From DAOUAM01 sp034433305 (lineage in GTDB: Bacteria > Chloroflexota > Dehalococcoidia > Lucifugimonadales > DAOUAM01): a stretch of 55,333 nt of DNA. This document shows, one piece after another, positions 37,161 to 45,549 of this stretch (its first letter is position 1; every line of letters starts with the position of its first letter). The position numbers were made by a program, and so were the translations under genes. The notes under the pieces are model-generated. The model saw only the letters and a program-made list of their open reading frames with translations. It was not told the origin of the DNA and did not search any database. The stretch covers positions 1 through 55,333 of the forward strand of contig DAOUAM010000082.1 in NCBI GenBank assembly GCA_034433305.1, written 5' to 3'.

Positions 37161-38816
37161 ATGAATGGCTTTGATGCCGTTGCCAGGATACTCAAGACCG
37201 AGGGCGTGGAGTGGGTCGGGTGCTACCCATCCAACCCGCTCATCGAGTCGGTCGCCAAGGAGGGCATCAGGGAGATCAACTTCCGGCAGGAGCGCGGCGC
37301 CATCATGGCCGCCGATGGCTTCAGCCGGGTGAGCGAGCGCAAGCGGTTCGGAGTGGTGGTTACCCAGGGCGCGTCGGGCGTCGAGAACTCCCTGGGCGGC
37401 ATCGCACAGGCCTTTACCGACAACATCCCTATCCTGCTGCTGCCTGGCGGCCCCAGGCTCGACCAGATCGCCGTCCGGCCCAACTTCTCCGCCGTGCGCA
37501 ACTACGAGCACGTCACCAGGCGAGTGGAGGCTATCTACCGGCCAGACCAGATCGCCAACGTCATGCGCCGTGCCTTCCACGCCCTGCGCAATGGCCGCGG
37601 CGGGCCGGTGATGGTGGAGCTGACCATGGACGTCTGCTCCCAGGAGGTCCCCGAGGCGGCGCTGGACTACCACCCACCCAGGCGCGTGCTCCAGACGCCC
37701 ACCTGGGGCGACGTCAAGGACGCTGTCAAGGTGCTGCTCAGCGCCAGGAACCCGGTCATCTGGGCCGGCGGCGGCGTGCTCTACGCCGGCGCCACCGACG
37801 AGCTGAAGGAGCTGGCTGAGCTTACCGAGATACCCGTTTACACCTCCATGCAGGGCAAGTCGGCCTTCGACGAGACGCACCCCCTGTCCCTGGGCGCGGG
37901 CAGCGGCGCCACCACGCTTCCCGCCCGCAAGTGGCTCCAGGAGTGCGACGTGCTCTTCGCCGTGGGCACCAGCCTCACCCGCACCAGCTACGGCCAGCCC
38001 ATCCCGCCGGGCAAGGTCATCGTCCAGAACACTGATAACATCGAGGACATCAACAAGGACGAGTCGGTGGATATCCCGCTGCCCGGCGACACGAAGCTGA
38101 CCCTCCAGATGGTCATCGAGGAGGTCAAGGCCCAGCTTGGCGAGAAGGGGCGCAAGGGCAAGACCAACGTGGCCGCCGAGATCGCGAAGGTGCGCAAGGA
38201 GTGGCTGGACCAGTGGATGCCGCTGCTGACCTCCGACGAGGTGCCTATCAACACCTACCGGGTGATATACGAGCTTGACCGCAACCTGGACAAGAGCAAC
38301 ACCATCATCACCCACGACGCGGGAGCGCCTAGGGACTCCATCATGCCCTTCTACCGGGCGACGACGCCCCACAGCTACGTTGGCTGGGGCAAGACGACGC
38401 ACCTGGGCTTCGGCCTGCCGCTGATGATCGGCGCCAAGATGGCCAACCCCAACAAGTTCTGCATCAACTTCATGGGCGACGGCGCCTTCGGCATGTCCGG
38501 CATGGACGTGGAGACGTCGGTGCGGGCCGGCGTGCCCATCACGACGGTGGTGCTGAACAATGGCGGCATGGCCACCTACCCGGGCGGCTACCCGACGGCC
38601 AGGGAGCTTTTCGGCGTGACGCGCATGAGCGGCGACTACGCCAAGATTGCCGAGGGCATGGGCGCCGTAGGCATCACCGTCACCAAGCCCGCCGAGCTGG
38701 CGCCGGCCATCAAGAGGGCGCAGCGCCTCAACTCCGAGGGTAAGACGGTGCTCATTGACGTGCACTCCAACATGGAAGGCCGCCGCTCCCGCTGGGGCGC
38801 CGGCGGCGGGGGCTAG
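37161..38816 (+). CDS. Thiamine pyrophosphate-requiring enzyme (acetolactate synthase-like)
   Basis: 551 residues, three-domain TPP fold. The N-terminal pyrimidine domain has the catalytic glutamate E44 in FRQERGAIMAADGFSR; the middle domain has NPVIWAGGGVLYAGA. The C-terminal domain has the TPP/Mg motif MGDGAFGMSG ending about 30 residues later in VVLNN. It belongs to the acetolactate synthase, oxalyl-CoA decarboxylase and benzoylformate decarboxylase group and acts on a 2-keto acid or acyl-CoA; which one is unknown. CAGGAG lies 10 nt before the ATG. Being flanked by GMC genes suggests a role downstream of alcohol oxidation, but it has its own promoter and terminator. Confidence 0.88.
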   Translation: MNGFDAVARILKTEGVEWVGCYPSNPLIESVAKEGIREINFRQERGAIMAADGFSRVSERKRFGVVVTQGASGVENSLGGIAQAFTDNIPILLLPGGPRLDQIAVRPNFSAVRNYEHVTRRVEAIYRPDQIANVMRRAFHALRNGRGGPVMVELTMDVCSQEVPEAALDYHPPRRVLQTPTWGDVKDAVKVLLSARNPVIWAGGGVLYAGATDELKELAELTEIPVYTSMQGKSAFDETHPLSLGAGSGATTLPARKWLQECDVLFAVGTSLTRTSYGQPIPPGKVIVQNTDNIEDINKDESVDIPLPGDTKLTLQMVIEEVKAQLGEKGRKGKTNVAAEIAKVRKEWLDQWMPLLTSDEVPINTYRVIYELDRNLDKSNTIITHDAGAPRDSIMPFYRATTPHSYVGWGKTTHLGFGLPLMIGAKMANPNKFCINFMGDGAFGMSGMDVETSVRAGVPITTVVLNNGGMATYPGGYPTARELFGVTRMSGDYAKIAEGMGAVGITVTKPAELAPAIKRAQRLNSEGKTVLIDVHSNMEGRRSRWGAGGGG

Positions 38817-38866
38817 GCTGCGCCCGCCGGCAAGGGAAGGCTACAACCTTCGCCCAGGGCCAGTGA

Positions 38867-38912
38867 GCACAAGAGGAGGCGTCCGGCCGGACGCCTCCTC
38901 TTGTGCTTTTTC
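38867..38912 (+). terminator. Rho-independent terminator with perfect 40-bp palindrome
   Basis: Arms GCACAAGAGGAGGCGTCCGG and their exact reverse complement meet without a spacer (38867-38906), followed by TTTTTCT. It ends the TPP-enzyme transcript and separates it from the convergent membrane pseudogene. Confidence 0.92.
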
Positions 38913-38995
38913 TGGTCCGCCACATATACGGAAATCCAGCAGTCCATTCTGCCGAGGAGGAGAAGAATACGCACCTTCTCCCAGGTACAGACGGC

Positions 38996-39960
38996 CTAGA
39001 TTGACGCCTCGTCCGAGATGCCGCGAAGGATGGCAAAGATAGTCCAGACCGCGACCAGGGCCAACACAACGAACCCTGCTATTGGCCCGATGATTTCAGC
39101 CGGGGTAAACGTCACCCCGGCGGCCAACTGGCTGACGGTCTGTGCCACTATGAGGGGCGCAAGCATCGCCTCGAGGACAAGCAGCGAGAGGGCTATGAGG
39201 TAACCCAGCGGGGAGCGGCGAAGGATGAGCGCGCCGGAAATGAACGTCGCGGGAGTGATGACCGCGAGGTCCAGGGCATAGGTGAACATGGTCGTATAGT
39301 GGTCCAGCCCATCAGGATGCGGGCAGCCGAAGGGTTGGCCTTTCCATTTCTGACCAGGGTGAACATGGTCGTATAGTGGTCCAGCCCATCAGGCACCTGT
39401 CCTTGCAACTGCGCGCTCAGAACCGGAGCAGCCCACACGACAAGGGTCACCAGGCCGCTAGCAAACATGAATACGGCGGGGCCACGACGCGGCATGCCGG
39501 GCGAAAAGTGGGCAGGCAATGCACGGCGGTCAATGGAAGCGAATGTCAGGACGAACACATAAAGGCTGGCCGAAAAGAGCGCCACATAGAGGAAGAACAG
39601 CTCGTTGAACGCGGTAGTGCCCAACGCATAGCCAGCGTACACGTAGAGTAAGTAGGCCGCCGTGCCTGCTAGCAGCAGGCCACCCCGTAGCGAGCGACGC
39701 TGGTAGAGCCGGCTTGATACCACGAGGAGGGGAATACCCAGGACCAGGGTCACCAGGTCTGTCCCTCTATTTCCCGCGCCCGTGAAAAGCGAATCGTAAT
39801 GGTAAAGCCCCTGCCCGAACACCTGTACAGTCTGCCCCCGGACGGTCATAAAGGGGAATGGGGCGCCCTCATCCTGCCATAGCAGGCCGGTACCCGTGGC
39901 AACCAGCGCCAGCAGGGCAATCAGCCACGCAAGCCATTTAATGGGAGTTGACGTGTTTAT
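38996..39960 (-). pseudogene. Broken polytopic membrane-protein gene
   Basis: Two overlapping frames (39193-39849 and 38996-39289) are pieces of one gene. The first runs to GLDHYTTMFT and then loses homology-like sense; the second begins MFTYALDLAVITPATF. Between them is a 77-bp duplication unit containing a 36-nt direct repeat. Removing exactly one unit joins the frames into a protein with about seven helices. Coding sense also continues upstream of ATG 39849 (IKWLAWLIALLALVATGTG, a first helix) to an ATA at 39960 preceded by GGAGGAG at 9 nt, with no ATG, GTG or TTG. Repaired length would be about 295 residues. No family recognised. It is either true decay or an assembly error. Confidence 0.7.
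39281..39393. repeat. 36-bp direct repeat, 77-bp period
   Basis: Identical 36-nt copies at 39281-39316 and 39358-39393, separated by 41 nt of unrelated sequence. Each begins GGTGAACATGGTCGTATAG and ends CCCATCAGG. They break the membrane-protein gene. Confidence 0.92.
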
Positions 39961-40042
39961 GGCGAAGCTCCTCCAGTGTAATCAAAAGACGCGTGATACC
40001 GGTCCTGTTTTAAGACGTTACAAAAGGAAGAGAGACGTGTAG

Positions 40043-40085
40043 GGGCAACCCTCGTGGTTGCCCAGGGCAGGCACAAGGCCTGCCC
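40043..40085. repeat. Tandem pair of palindromic repeats
   Basis: Two 8+5+8 hairpins one base apart: GGGCAACC-CTCGT-GGTTGCCC (40043-40063) and GGGCAGGC-ACAAG-GCCTGCCC (40065-40085). The first has the arms, and the second the loop, of the copy at 8960-8980. They lie between the GMC copy 3 stop and the membrane pseudogene. Confidence 0.8.
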
Positions 40086-40130
40086 CTGCAAGATGACCTT
40101 CCTTGTGTAGCAACTTCAAACAGGGCGGTA

Positions 40131-41678
40131 TTACTTCCCCTGCCTGATGAAATCGGCGATTTTCTCGCCCATCATCATGGTCGTCAGGTTGGTGTTGGCG
40201 CGGATGCAGTCGGGCATGACGGAGGCGTCGGCGACACGCAGGCCCTCCAGGCCGTGGACGCGGCCATGCTGGTCCACCACGGCCTGCGGGTCTGACGCCG
40301 GCCCCATCTTGCAGGTGCCGGAGATGTGGTGGCACGTCCGTACCTCGCGCAGCAGCCACTCGTCCAGGGCCGCGTCGGAGGCCAGGTCGGCGTCGGAGGG
40401 CGCCAGGCGGCCGGCGATGATGTCTTTGAAGGCCTCCTGCCCGGCGATCTTGACGCACAGGCGTATGCCCTCCCGCAGCCGGCGGCGGTCAAACTCCTCC
40501 TGAAGGTAGTTGTAGTCCAGGAAGGGCTGCACATGCGGGTCGGGCGACGTGAGCCTGATTTCGCCCTTGCCTGCGGCCAGGTCCAGCACCGCGGCGATGG
40601 CGATGCCGACAGGCTCCAGGTAGTCGCCGCCCTGGAAGATGTTCCGGGTGGCGAAGGAGTTCGTGACGAGCTGCATGTCGTTGCGCAGCGGCGACCCGGA
40701 GGCCGTGTAGCGCAGGATGACCTGGAACCTTGGGGCGAAGCCGTCGAACTGGAAGCCGGGCCGGGTGCGCCAGACGGTGCCCGCCACCGGGTGGTCGCGC
40801 AGGTTCTGGCCGACGCCGTGCAGGTCATGGGCCACCGGCACTCCCACGCTGCGGAGGTTGTCGGCAGGGCCGATGCCAGAGAGCAGCAGCAGGTGGGGCG
40901 AGCCTATCGGCCCGGCGCTCAGGATGACCTCTTCGCCCTGGACGTTGAAGACCTGGCCGCCGCTCTCCACCTCCACACCCACGGCGCGCCGGCCTTCCAG
41001 CAGGACGCGGCGCACGTGGCAGTTGGCGCGGATGGTCAGGTTGAGGCGGTGCCGGGCGGGGTTGATGTAGCCCACCGCCGTGCTCCAGCGGATGCCATTG
41101 AGGTTGTTGATGGGCAGGGGGCCGACGCCGGTGGCGTCGGGGTGGTTGTGGTCGGGGCTATCGGGGAAGCCCAGGGCGCGGCAGGCATCGTAGAAGGCGG
41201 CGTGGGCCGGCAGCCACTCGTCGCGCTTGAACCGCCGGGCCACGATGGGGCCGCTGGTGCCGTGGAAGTCGTCGGGGAAGTCCAGGTCCGTCTCCAGCTT
41301 GCGGAAGTAGGGCAGGCACTTCTGGAAGCTCCATTCGGTGTTGCCCCAGGAGGCCCAGGCGTCGAAGTCCTCGGGGATGCCCCGGAGGTAGAACTGGCCG
41401 TTGACGGCGCTGGAGCCGCCCACGACCTTGCCCCTGGGTACGACCATGCGCGGGTTCCTGTCGGTGGCGCGGCCCACGAAGCGCCAGTCGTGGCCGCTGG
41501 GCCGGATGTCGGCGGCAGTGACGTAGCCCTGCTTGAGTTCGTCGGGCAGGCTGTCCAGGTCGGGATAGTCGGGGCCAGCCTCCAGCAGCAGCACCGAGCG
41601 CCGTGGGTCTTCCGACAGCCGCGCAGCGATGATGGCGCCGGCCGAGCCGGCGCCCACGACGATGTGGTCGTACCTCAT
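40131..41678 (-). CDS. GMC oxidoreductase (copy 3)
   Basis: 515 residues from MRYDHIVVGAGSAGAIIAAR; an ATG four codons upstream (41690) is also in frame, but the sister proteins start at the equivalent of 41678. Motifs: VVGGSSAVNGQFYLRG, LSAGPIGSPHLLLLSGIGP, HHISGTCKMGP, RANTNLTTMM. FAD-dependent alcohol oxidation, substrate unknown. It begins only 17 bp after the stop of copy 4, so the two form an operon. Confidence 0.92.
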   Translation of the reverse strand: MRYDHIVVGAGSAGAIIAARLSEDPRRSVLLLEAGPDYPDLDSLPDELKQGYVTAADIRPSGHDWRFVGRATDRNPRMVVPRGKVVGGSSAVNGQFYLRGIPEDFDAWASWGNTEWSFQKCLPYFRKLETDLDFPDDFHGTSGPIVARRFKRDEWLPAHAAFYDACRALGFPDSPDHNHPDATGVGPLPINNLNGIRWSTAVGYINPARHRLNLTIRANCHVRRVLLEGRRAVGVEVESGGQVFNVQGEEVILSAGPIGSPHLLLLSGIGPADNLRSVGVPVAHDLHGVGQNLRDHPVAGTVWRTRPGFQFDGFAPRFQVILRYTASGSPLRNDMQLVTNSFATRNIFQGGDYLEPVGIAIAAVLDLAAGKGEIRLTSPDPHVQPFLDYNYLQEEFDRRRLREGIRLCVKIAGQEAFKDIIAGRLAPSDADLASDAALDEWLLREVRTCHHISGTCKMGPASDPQAVVDQHGRVHGLEGLRVADASVMPDCIRANTNLTTMMMGEKIADFIRQGK

Positions 41679-41695
41679 GGCGCGCCCCATTGCTT

Positions 41696-43243
41696 CTACT
41701 TTCCCTGCTTTATGAAGTCGGCTATCTTCTCACCTATCATCATCACCGTGACGTTGATGTTGGCGCGGACACAGTCGGGCATGATGGAGGCGTCGGCCAC
41801 GCGCAGGCCCTCCAGGCCGTGGACATGACCGTACTGGTCCACCACGGCCATGGGGTCCGAGGCAGGCCCCATCTTGCAGGTGCAGGAGATGTGGTGGCCG
41901 GTGGTCACCTCCCGCAGCATCCACTCGTCCAGGGCCGCGTCGTCCCAGAGCACCTCCTCAGGAGGCTCGATGCGGGCCTCGATGATGTCCTTCCAGGCAG
42001 GGTGTTCGCCCAGCCTGGAGCAGATGCGCACCGCCTCGCGCATGCGGCGGCGGTCGAACTCCTCCTGGAGGTAGTTGTAGTCCAGGAAGGGCTGCACATG
42101 CGGGTCCGCCGACTGGAGGCGTAGCTGGCCGGAGCCGACCTCCAGGTCAAGCCCGATGATCATGCGGATGCCCAGGGGCTTCATGCGGTTGCCGCCCCGG
42201 TTGATGCGCTCGGTGGCGAAGGTGTTCATGTACACAATCATATCGTTGCGCAGGTGGGAGCCGGTGGCCGTGTAGCGTAACCCGAACTGTATCCTGGGCT
42301 TGAAGCCGTCCAGTGGAAAGCCGGGCCTGGTGCGCCAGGTGACATACACCAGCGGGTGGTCGCGCAGGTTCTGGCCCACGCCGGGCATGTCCTGCACTAC
42401 GGGTATACCGAAGCTCCTCAGGTGCGCCGCTGGCCCCACGCCCGACAGCAGCAGCAACTGGGGCGAACCGACGGCCCCGGCACTCAATATAATCTCGTCC
42501 CCGTACACCCGGAACCTCTCGCCGCCGCTCTCCACCTCCACGCCCACGGCACGCTTGCCCTCGAACAGGATGCGGTGCGCCAGGCAGTTGGGGCGGATGG
42601 TCAGGTTCAGCCGGTGCCGGGCAGGGGCCAGGTAGCCTATGGCCGTACTCCAGCGGATGCCGTTGGGGTTGTTCAGCGGCAGCGGGCCGACGCCCGTGGA
42701 GTCCGGGTTGTTGTGGTCGGGACAGTCAGCGAAGCCATAGTCCAGGCACGCCCTGTAAAACGCCCTGGAGGAGTCCAGCCAGGCCTCAGGCCTGAAGCGG
42801 TGGCAGATAATGGGGCCATTGCTGCCGTGAAAGTCGTCCTGGTAGGTGGTGTCCGTCTCCAGCTTGCGGAAGTAGGGCAGGCACTTCTGGAAGGCCCACT
42901 CGGTGTTGCCCCAGGAGGCCCAGGTGTCGTAGTCCTCCGGCACGCCCCGCAGGAATATCTGGCCGTTGATGGCGCTGGAGCCTCCTGTGACCTTGCCCCT
43001 GGGCACCAGCATCGGCTCGGCCTTGTCGGTGGCCCTGCCCACGAACTGCCAGTTGTGGTCGCTGGTCATGATGTCGGTGGCCGTGGCGTAGCCGTACTTG
43101 ACCTCGTCGGGCAGACTGTCAATGCTGGGATAGTCGGGGCCTGCCTCCAGCAGCAGCACCGAGCGCTGCGGGTCTTCGGTGAGCCTGGTGGCGAGGATAG
43201 CGCCGGCGGAGCCAGCACCAATTATGATATAGTCGTATTTCAT
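41696..43243 (-). CDS. GMC oxidoreductase (copy 4)
   Basis: 515 residues from MKYDYIIIGAGSAGAILATR; AAGGAG lies 3-4 nt before this ATG, while the open frame continues to 43312 without support. Motifs: VTGGSSAINGQIFLRG, LSAGAVGSPQLLLLSGVGP, and the active-site block HHISCTCKMGP, in which the usual Gly is Cys. The end RANINVTVMM differs slightly from the other copies. First gene of the operon with copy 3. Confidence 0.92.
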   Translation of the reverse strand: MKYDYIIIGAGSAGAILATRLTEDPQRSVLLLEAGPDYPSIDSLPDEVKYGYATATDIMTSDHNWQFVGRATDKAEPMLVPRGKVTGGSSAINGQIFLRGVPEDYDTWASWGNTEWAFQKCLPYFRKLETDTTYQDDFHGSNGPIICHRFRPEAWLDSSRAFYRACLDYGFADCPDHNNPDSTGVGPLPLNNPNGIRWSTAIGYLAPARHRLNLTIRPNCLAHRILFEGKRAVGVEVESGGERFRVYGDEIILSAGAVGSPQLLLLSGVGPAAHLRSFGIPVVQDMPGVGQNLRDHPLVYVTWRTRPGFPLDGFKPRIQFGLRYTATGSHLRNDMIVYMNTFATERINRGGNRMKPLGIRMIIGLDLEVGSGQLRLQSADPHVQPFLDYNYLQEEFDRRRMREAVRICSRLGEHPAWKDIIEARIEPPEEVLWDDAALDEWMLREVTTGHHISCTCKMGPASDPMAVVDQYGHVHGLEGLRVADASIMPDCVRANINVTVMMIGEKIADFIKQGK

Positions 43244-43345
43244 AGTCTCCTTCCGTGGGCCATTGCAGCAATTGCTGGCGGTGATGATACATAGCGCGGG
43301 GCCTCGCGTCAATTTGCCTGCACGCGTCCCGCCAGGAGAGGCGGT

Positions 43346-44221
43346 ATGGGTACATCAGGGGCCAGGGAAGATGGTCTGAGGCAGCCTGGGCCGGTCATGG
43401 TGTCGCACCTGTTCCCGGAGGAACGGGCGGCGCTGCTGGAGCTGCTGGGCCAGCTATCGCCCGAGGAGTGGGCCAGGCCCACCGTCTGCCCCGGATGGTC
43501 GGTCAAGGACATCGGGCTGCACCTGCTGGGGGACGACATGGGCAAGCTGTCGGCCTCGCGGGACGGCTTCAGGCACAGCCCGCCGGCCAGCGCGCGGAGC
43601 ACAGGGGATGCGTGGGCCGACCTGGTGGCATGGCTCAACCTGTGGAACGAGGGCTGGGTGCAGGCCATGCGCCGGCTCAGCCCGAGGCTGCTCTGCCAGA
43701 TGCTTGAGTTCACAGGCAAGCAGATTTACCAGCACTTCAGCAGCCTGGACCCGCTGGTCACAGGAGGGCCGGTGAGCTGGGCAGGCCCTGGGCCGGCCCC
43801 TGTGTGGCTGGACGTGGCCAGGGAGTACACCGAGCGCTGGACGCACCAGCAGCAGATCAGGGACGCACTGGCCCGCCCCGGCCTGAAGGGGCCGCGCTAC
43901 CTTGCCCCAGTCCTCGCCACCTTCGTCAGGGCCTTGCCGCACACCTTCAGGTACGTGGCCGCCGGCGACGGCGCCTCGGTGCTGCTGACCATATCCGGGG
44001 AGTCAGGCTCGGAGTGGACACTGCGCCGAGAGGCCGGCCGCTGGGCGCTGTACCAGGGAGCGCTGGCCGCCTGTGACGCCCACGTGACACTGGAGCAGGA
44101 GTCCACCTGGCGTCTGTTCACCAGGGGCATCAGCAAGGAGGAGGCCCTGCGGCACGCCACCCTGGCCGGCGACCCCCTCCTCTGCCTGAAGGTGCTGGAC
44201 ACCGTCGCCATCATCGCGTGA
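43346..44221 (+). CDS. Maleylpyruvate isomerase-like (MDMPI/DinB superfamily) protein
   Basis: 291 residues. The N-terminal four-helix domain shows the MDMPI pattern: LSPEEWARPTVCPGWSVKDI followed by GLHLLGDDMGKL, and later YTERWTHQQQIRDAL, giving His/Glu/His metal ligands. The C-terminal half looks like an SCP2-type domain (GSEWTLRREAGRWALY). Family members use mycothiol or other thiols to isomerise or conjugate small molecules; the present role is unknown. AGGAG lies about 7 nt before ATG 43346. It is divergent from GMC copy 4, about 100 bp apart. Confidence 0.82.
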   Translation: MGTSGAREDGLRQPGPVMVSHLFPEERAALLELLGQLSPEEWARPTVCPGWSVKDIGLHLLGDDMGKLSASRDGFRHSPPASARSTGDAWADLVAWLNLWNEGWVQAMRRLSPRLLCQMLEFTGKQIYQHFSSLDPLVTGGPVSWAGPGPAPVWLDVAREYTERWTHQQQIRDALARPGLKGPRYLAPVLATFVRALPHTFRYVAAGDGASVLLTISGESGSEWTLRREAGRWALYQGALAACDAHVTLEQESTWRLFTRGISKEEALRHATLAGDPLLCLKVLDTVAIIA

Positions 44222-44312
44222 CGCCGACCTCACCCCCTTAAGCCCCCTCTCTGGCTCTCCCCCACAGGGGGCGAGAACAAAGGGGGCATGCTGACGTCGC
44301 CTGGCGGCATGG

Positions 44313-45446
44313 CTACTTCAGGAGCTCCTCCCGCAGGCGGCGGATGACGACCTCCATTTCCGCCTCGCTGACGTTGAGGGGGTCCACGGCCAGCTCGTCG
44401 GGGTTGCCCAGGGAGTGGAGGAAGATGGGCGGGTTGCCCCTGGCCATGGCGCTGAGCACCTGGTCGCGGCTGGGGCCGCGCCAGTCCCTGGTGAACTGGA
44501 TGACCGCCGTGGGTATCAGGTAGTCGTGCTCGTCGTGCTCCACGGAGACTTTCAGGCCGGGCACCTCGATGAGAGCGTCAACCACGGCCTGGCATAGCTG
44601 GCGGTAGCGGCGGCTCTCGGCCTCCTCGTCCTCTCGGACGAAGATCTGCAGGGCTGTGACAAGCCCGATGACCTCCTCCTTGGCGACCTTCATCCCCCGG
44701 CCGATGAACTGGTGAGGGCTGGCATTGGCAGCCGCGGCCTCGATGAGGTCGGCGCGCCCGCACAGGATGCCGGTGCCCTGCGGCCCCCGCACGCCCTTGC
44801 CGCCGCTGAAGACCACCAGGTCGGCGCCCTGGGCGATGTACCTGCGCAGGTTGGCCCTGGGCGGCAGCATGGACGCGGCGTCCACGATGACCGGCACGCC
44901 GTGGGCGTGGGCTATCTGGCACACCTGCTCCAGCGGCAGGGCGCGGCGCGAGACGAAGGGCGAGAAGAGGTACGCCACCGCGGCGGTCTGGTCGGTGAAG
45001 GCGGCCTCAAGCTGCCAGGGGGCACAGCGCCGGCCGTCGCCTATCTCCACCAGTTTCGCGCCCACGGAGCGGTAGCACTGGTCGTAAGGGAAGCGATGGC
45101 TCCTGTGGATGATGATCTCGTTCTTCATGCCCTGGGTGTCCGGGAGCCGGGCCATCCTGGCCGGGTCATTGCCGGCGACGACGGCGGCGGCCTGGAGCAC
45201 CAGCCCGCCGGCGGCGCCGCTGCACACGAAGCCGGCCTCGGCGCCCGTAAGCTCGGCGATGACCTTGCCGGCGGCCCGGTTAAGCTCGTCAATCTCCACC
45301 ATGACCGTGGCGGCCTTGTTCATGACGGCCATGACCTCAGGACGCAGCTTGGAGCCACCGTAAGCCGTCGTCGAGCCAGACGCGGTGATGCAGGGCTTCA
45401 CTCCCAGCGCGCGATAGACGTCAGCAGCATCGCCCCATGGGTCCAC
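44313..45446 (-). CDS. PLP-dependent aminotransferase-fold enzyme (SelA-like)
   Basis: 377 residues, fold type I PLP enzyme of the SelA / D-glucosaminate-6-phosphate ammonia-lyase type. The Schiff-base lysine is K217 in FSGGKGVRGPQGTG; D189 in VPVIVDAAS contacts the pyridine nitrogen; CSGAAGGLVLQ holds the phosphate. N-terminus ALGVKPCITASGSTTAYGG is typical. A selenocysteine role is unlikely, as no selB or tRNA-Sec is near; a lyase or racemase of amino acids or amino sugars is more probable. Start is GTG 45446, with AGGAGG 5 nt upstream. Confidence 0.85.
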   Translation of the reverse strand: MDPWGDAADVYRALGVKPCITASGSTTAYGGSKLRPEVMAVMNKAATVMVEIDELNRAAGKVIAELTGAEAGFVCSGAAGGLVLQAAAVVAGNDPARMARLPDTQGMKNEIIIHRSHRFPYDQCYRSVGAKLVEIGDGRRCAPWQLEAAFTDQTAAVAYLFSPFVSRRALPLEQVCQIAHAHGVPVIVDAASMLPPRANLRRYIAQGADLVVFSGGKGVRGPQGTGILCGRADLIEAAAANASPHQFIGRGMKVAKEEVIGLVTALQIFVREDEEAESRRYRQLCQAVVDALIEVPGLKVSVEHDEHDYLIPTAVIQFTRDWRGPSRDQVLSAMARGNPPIFLHSLGNPDELAVDPLNVSEAEMEVVIRRLREELLK

Positions 45447-45549
45447 AGGTGCCTCCTTGCTCCAGTCTTGGGCCGGCAGCAGATGCGCCCGGCCCGAGAG
45501 CGTAATTCGTCGGTGATTATAGCACCTGTGAAGGGGTTAGAGGGTGGGC

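Noticed and set aside
44313..45446. Selenocysteine synthase SelA
   Set aside because: Only the general fold and lysine motif match; no SelB, SelD or tRNA-Sec is nearby and the neighbours are metabolic.
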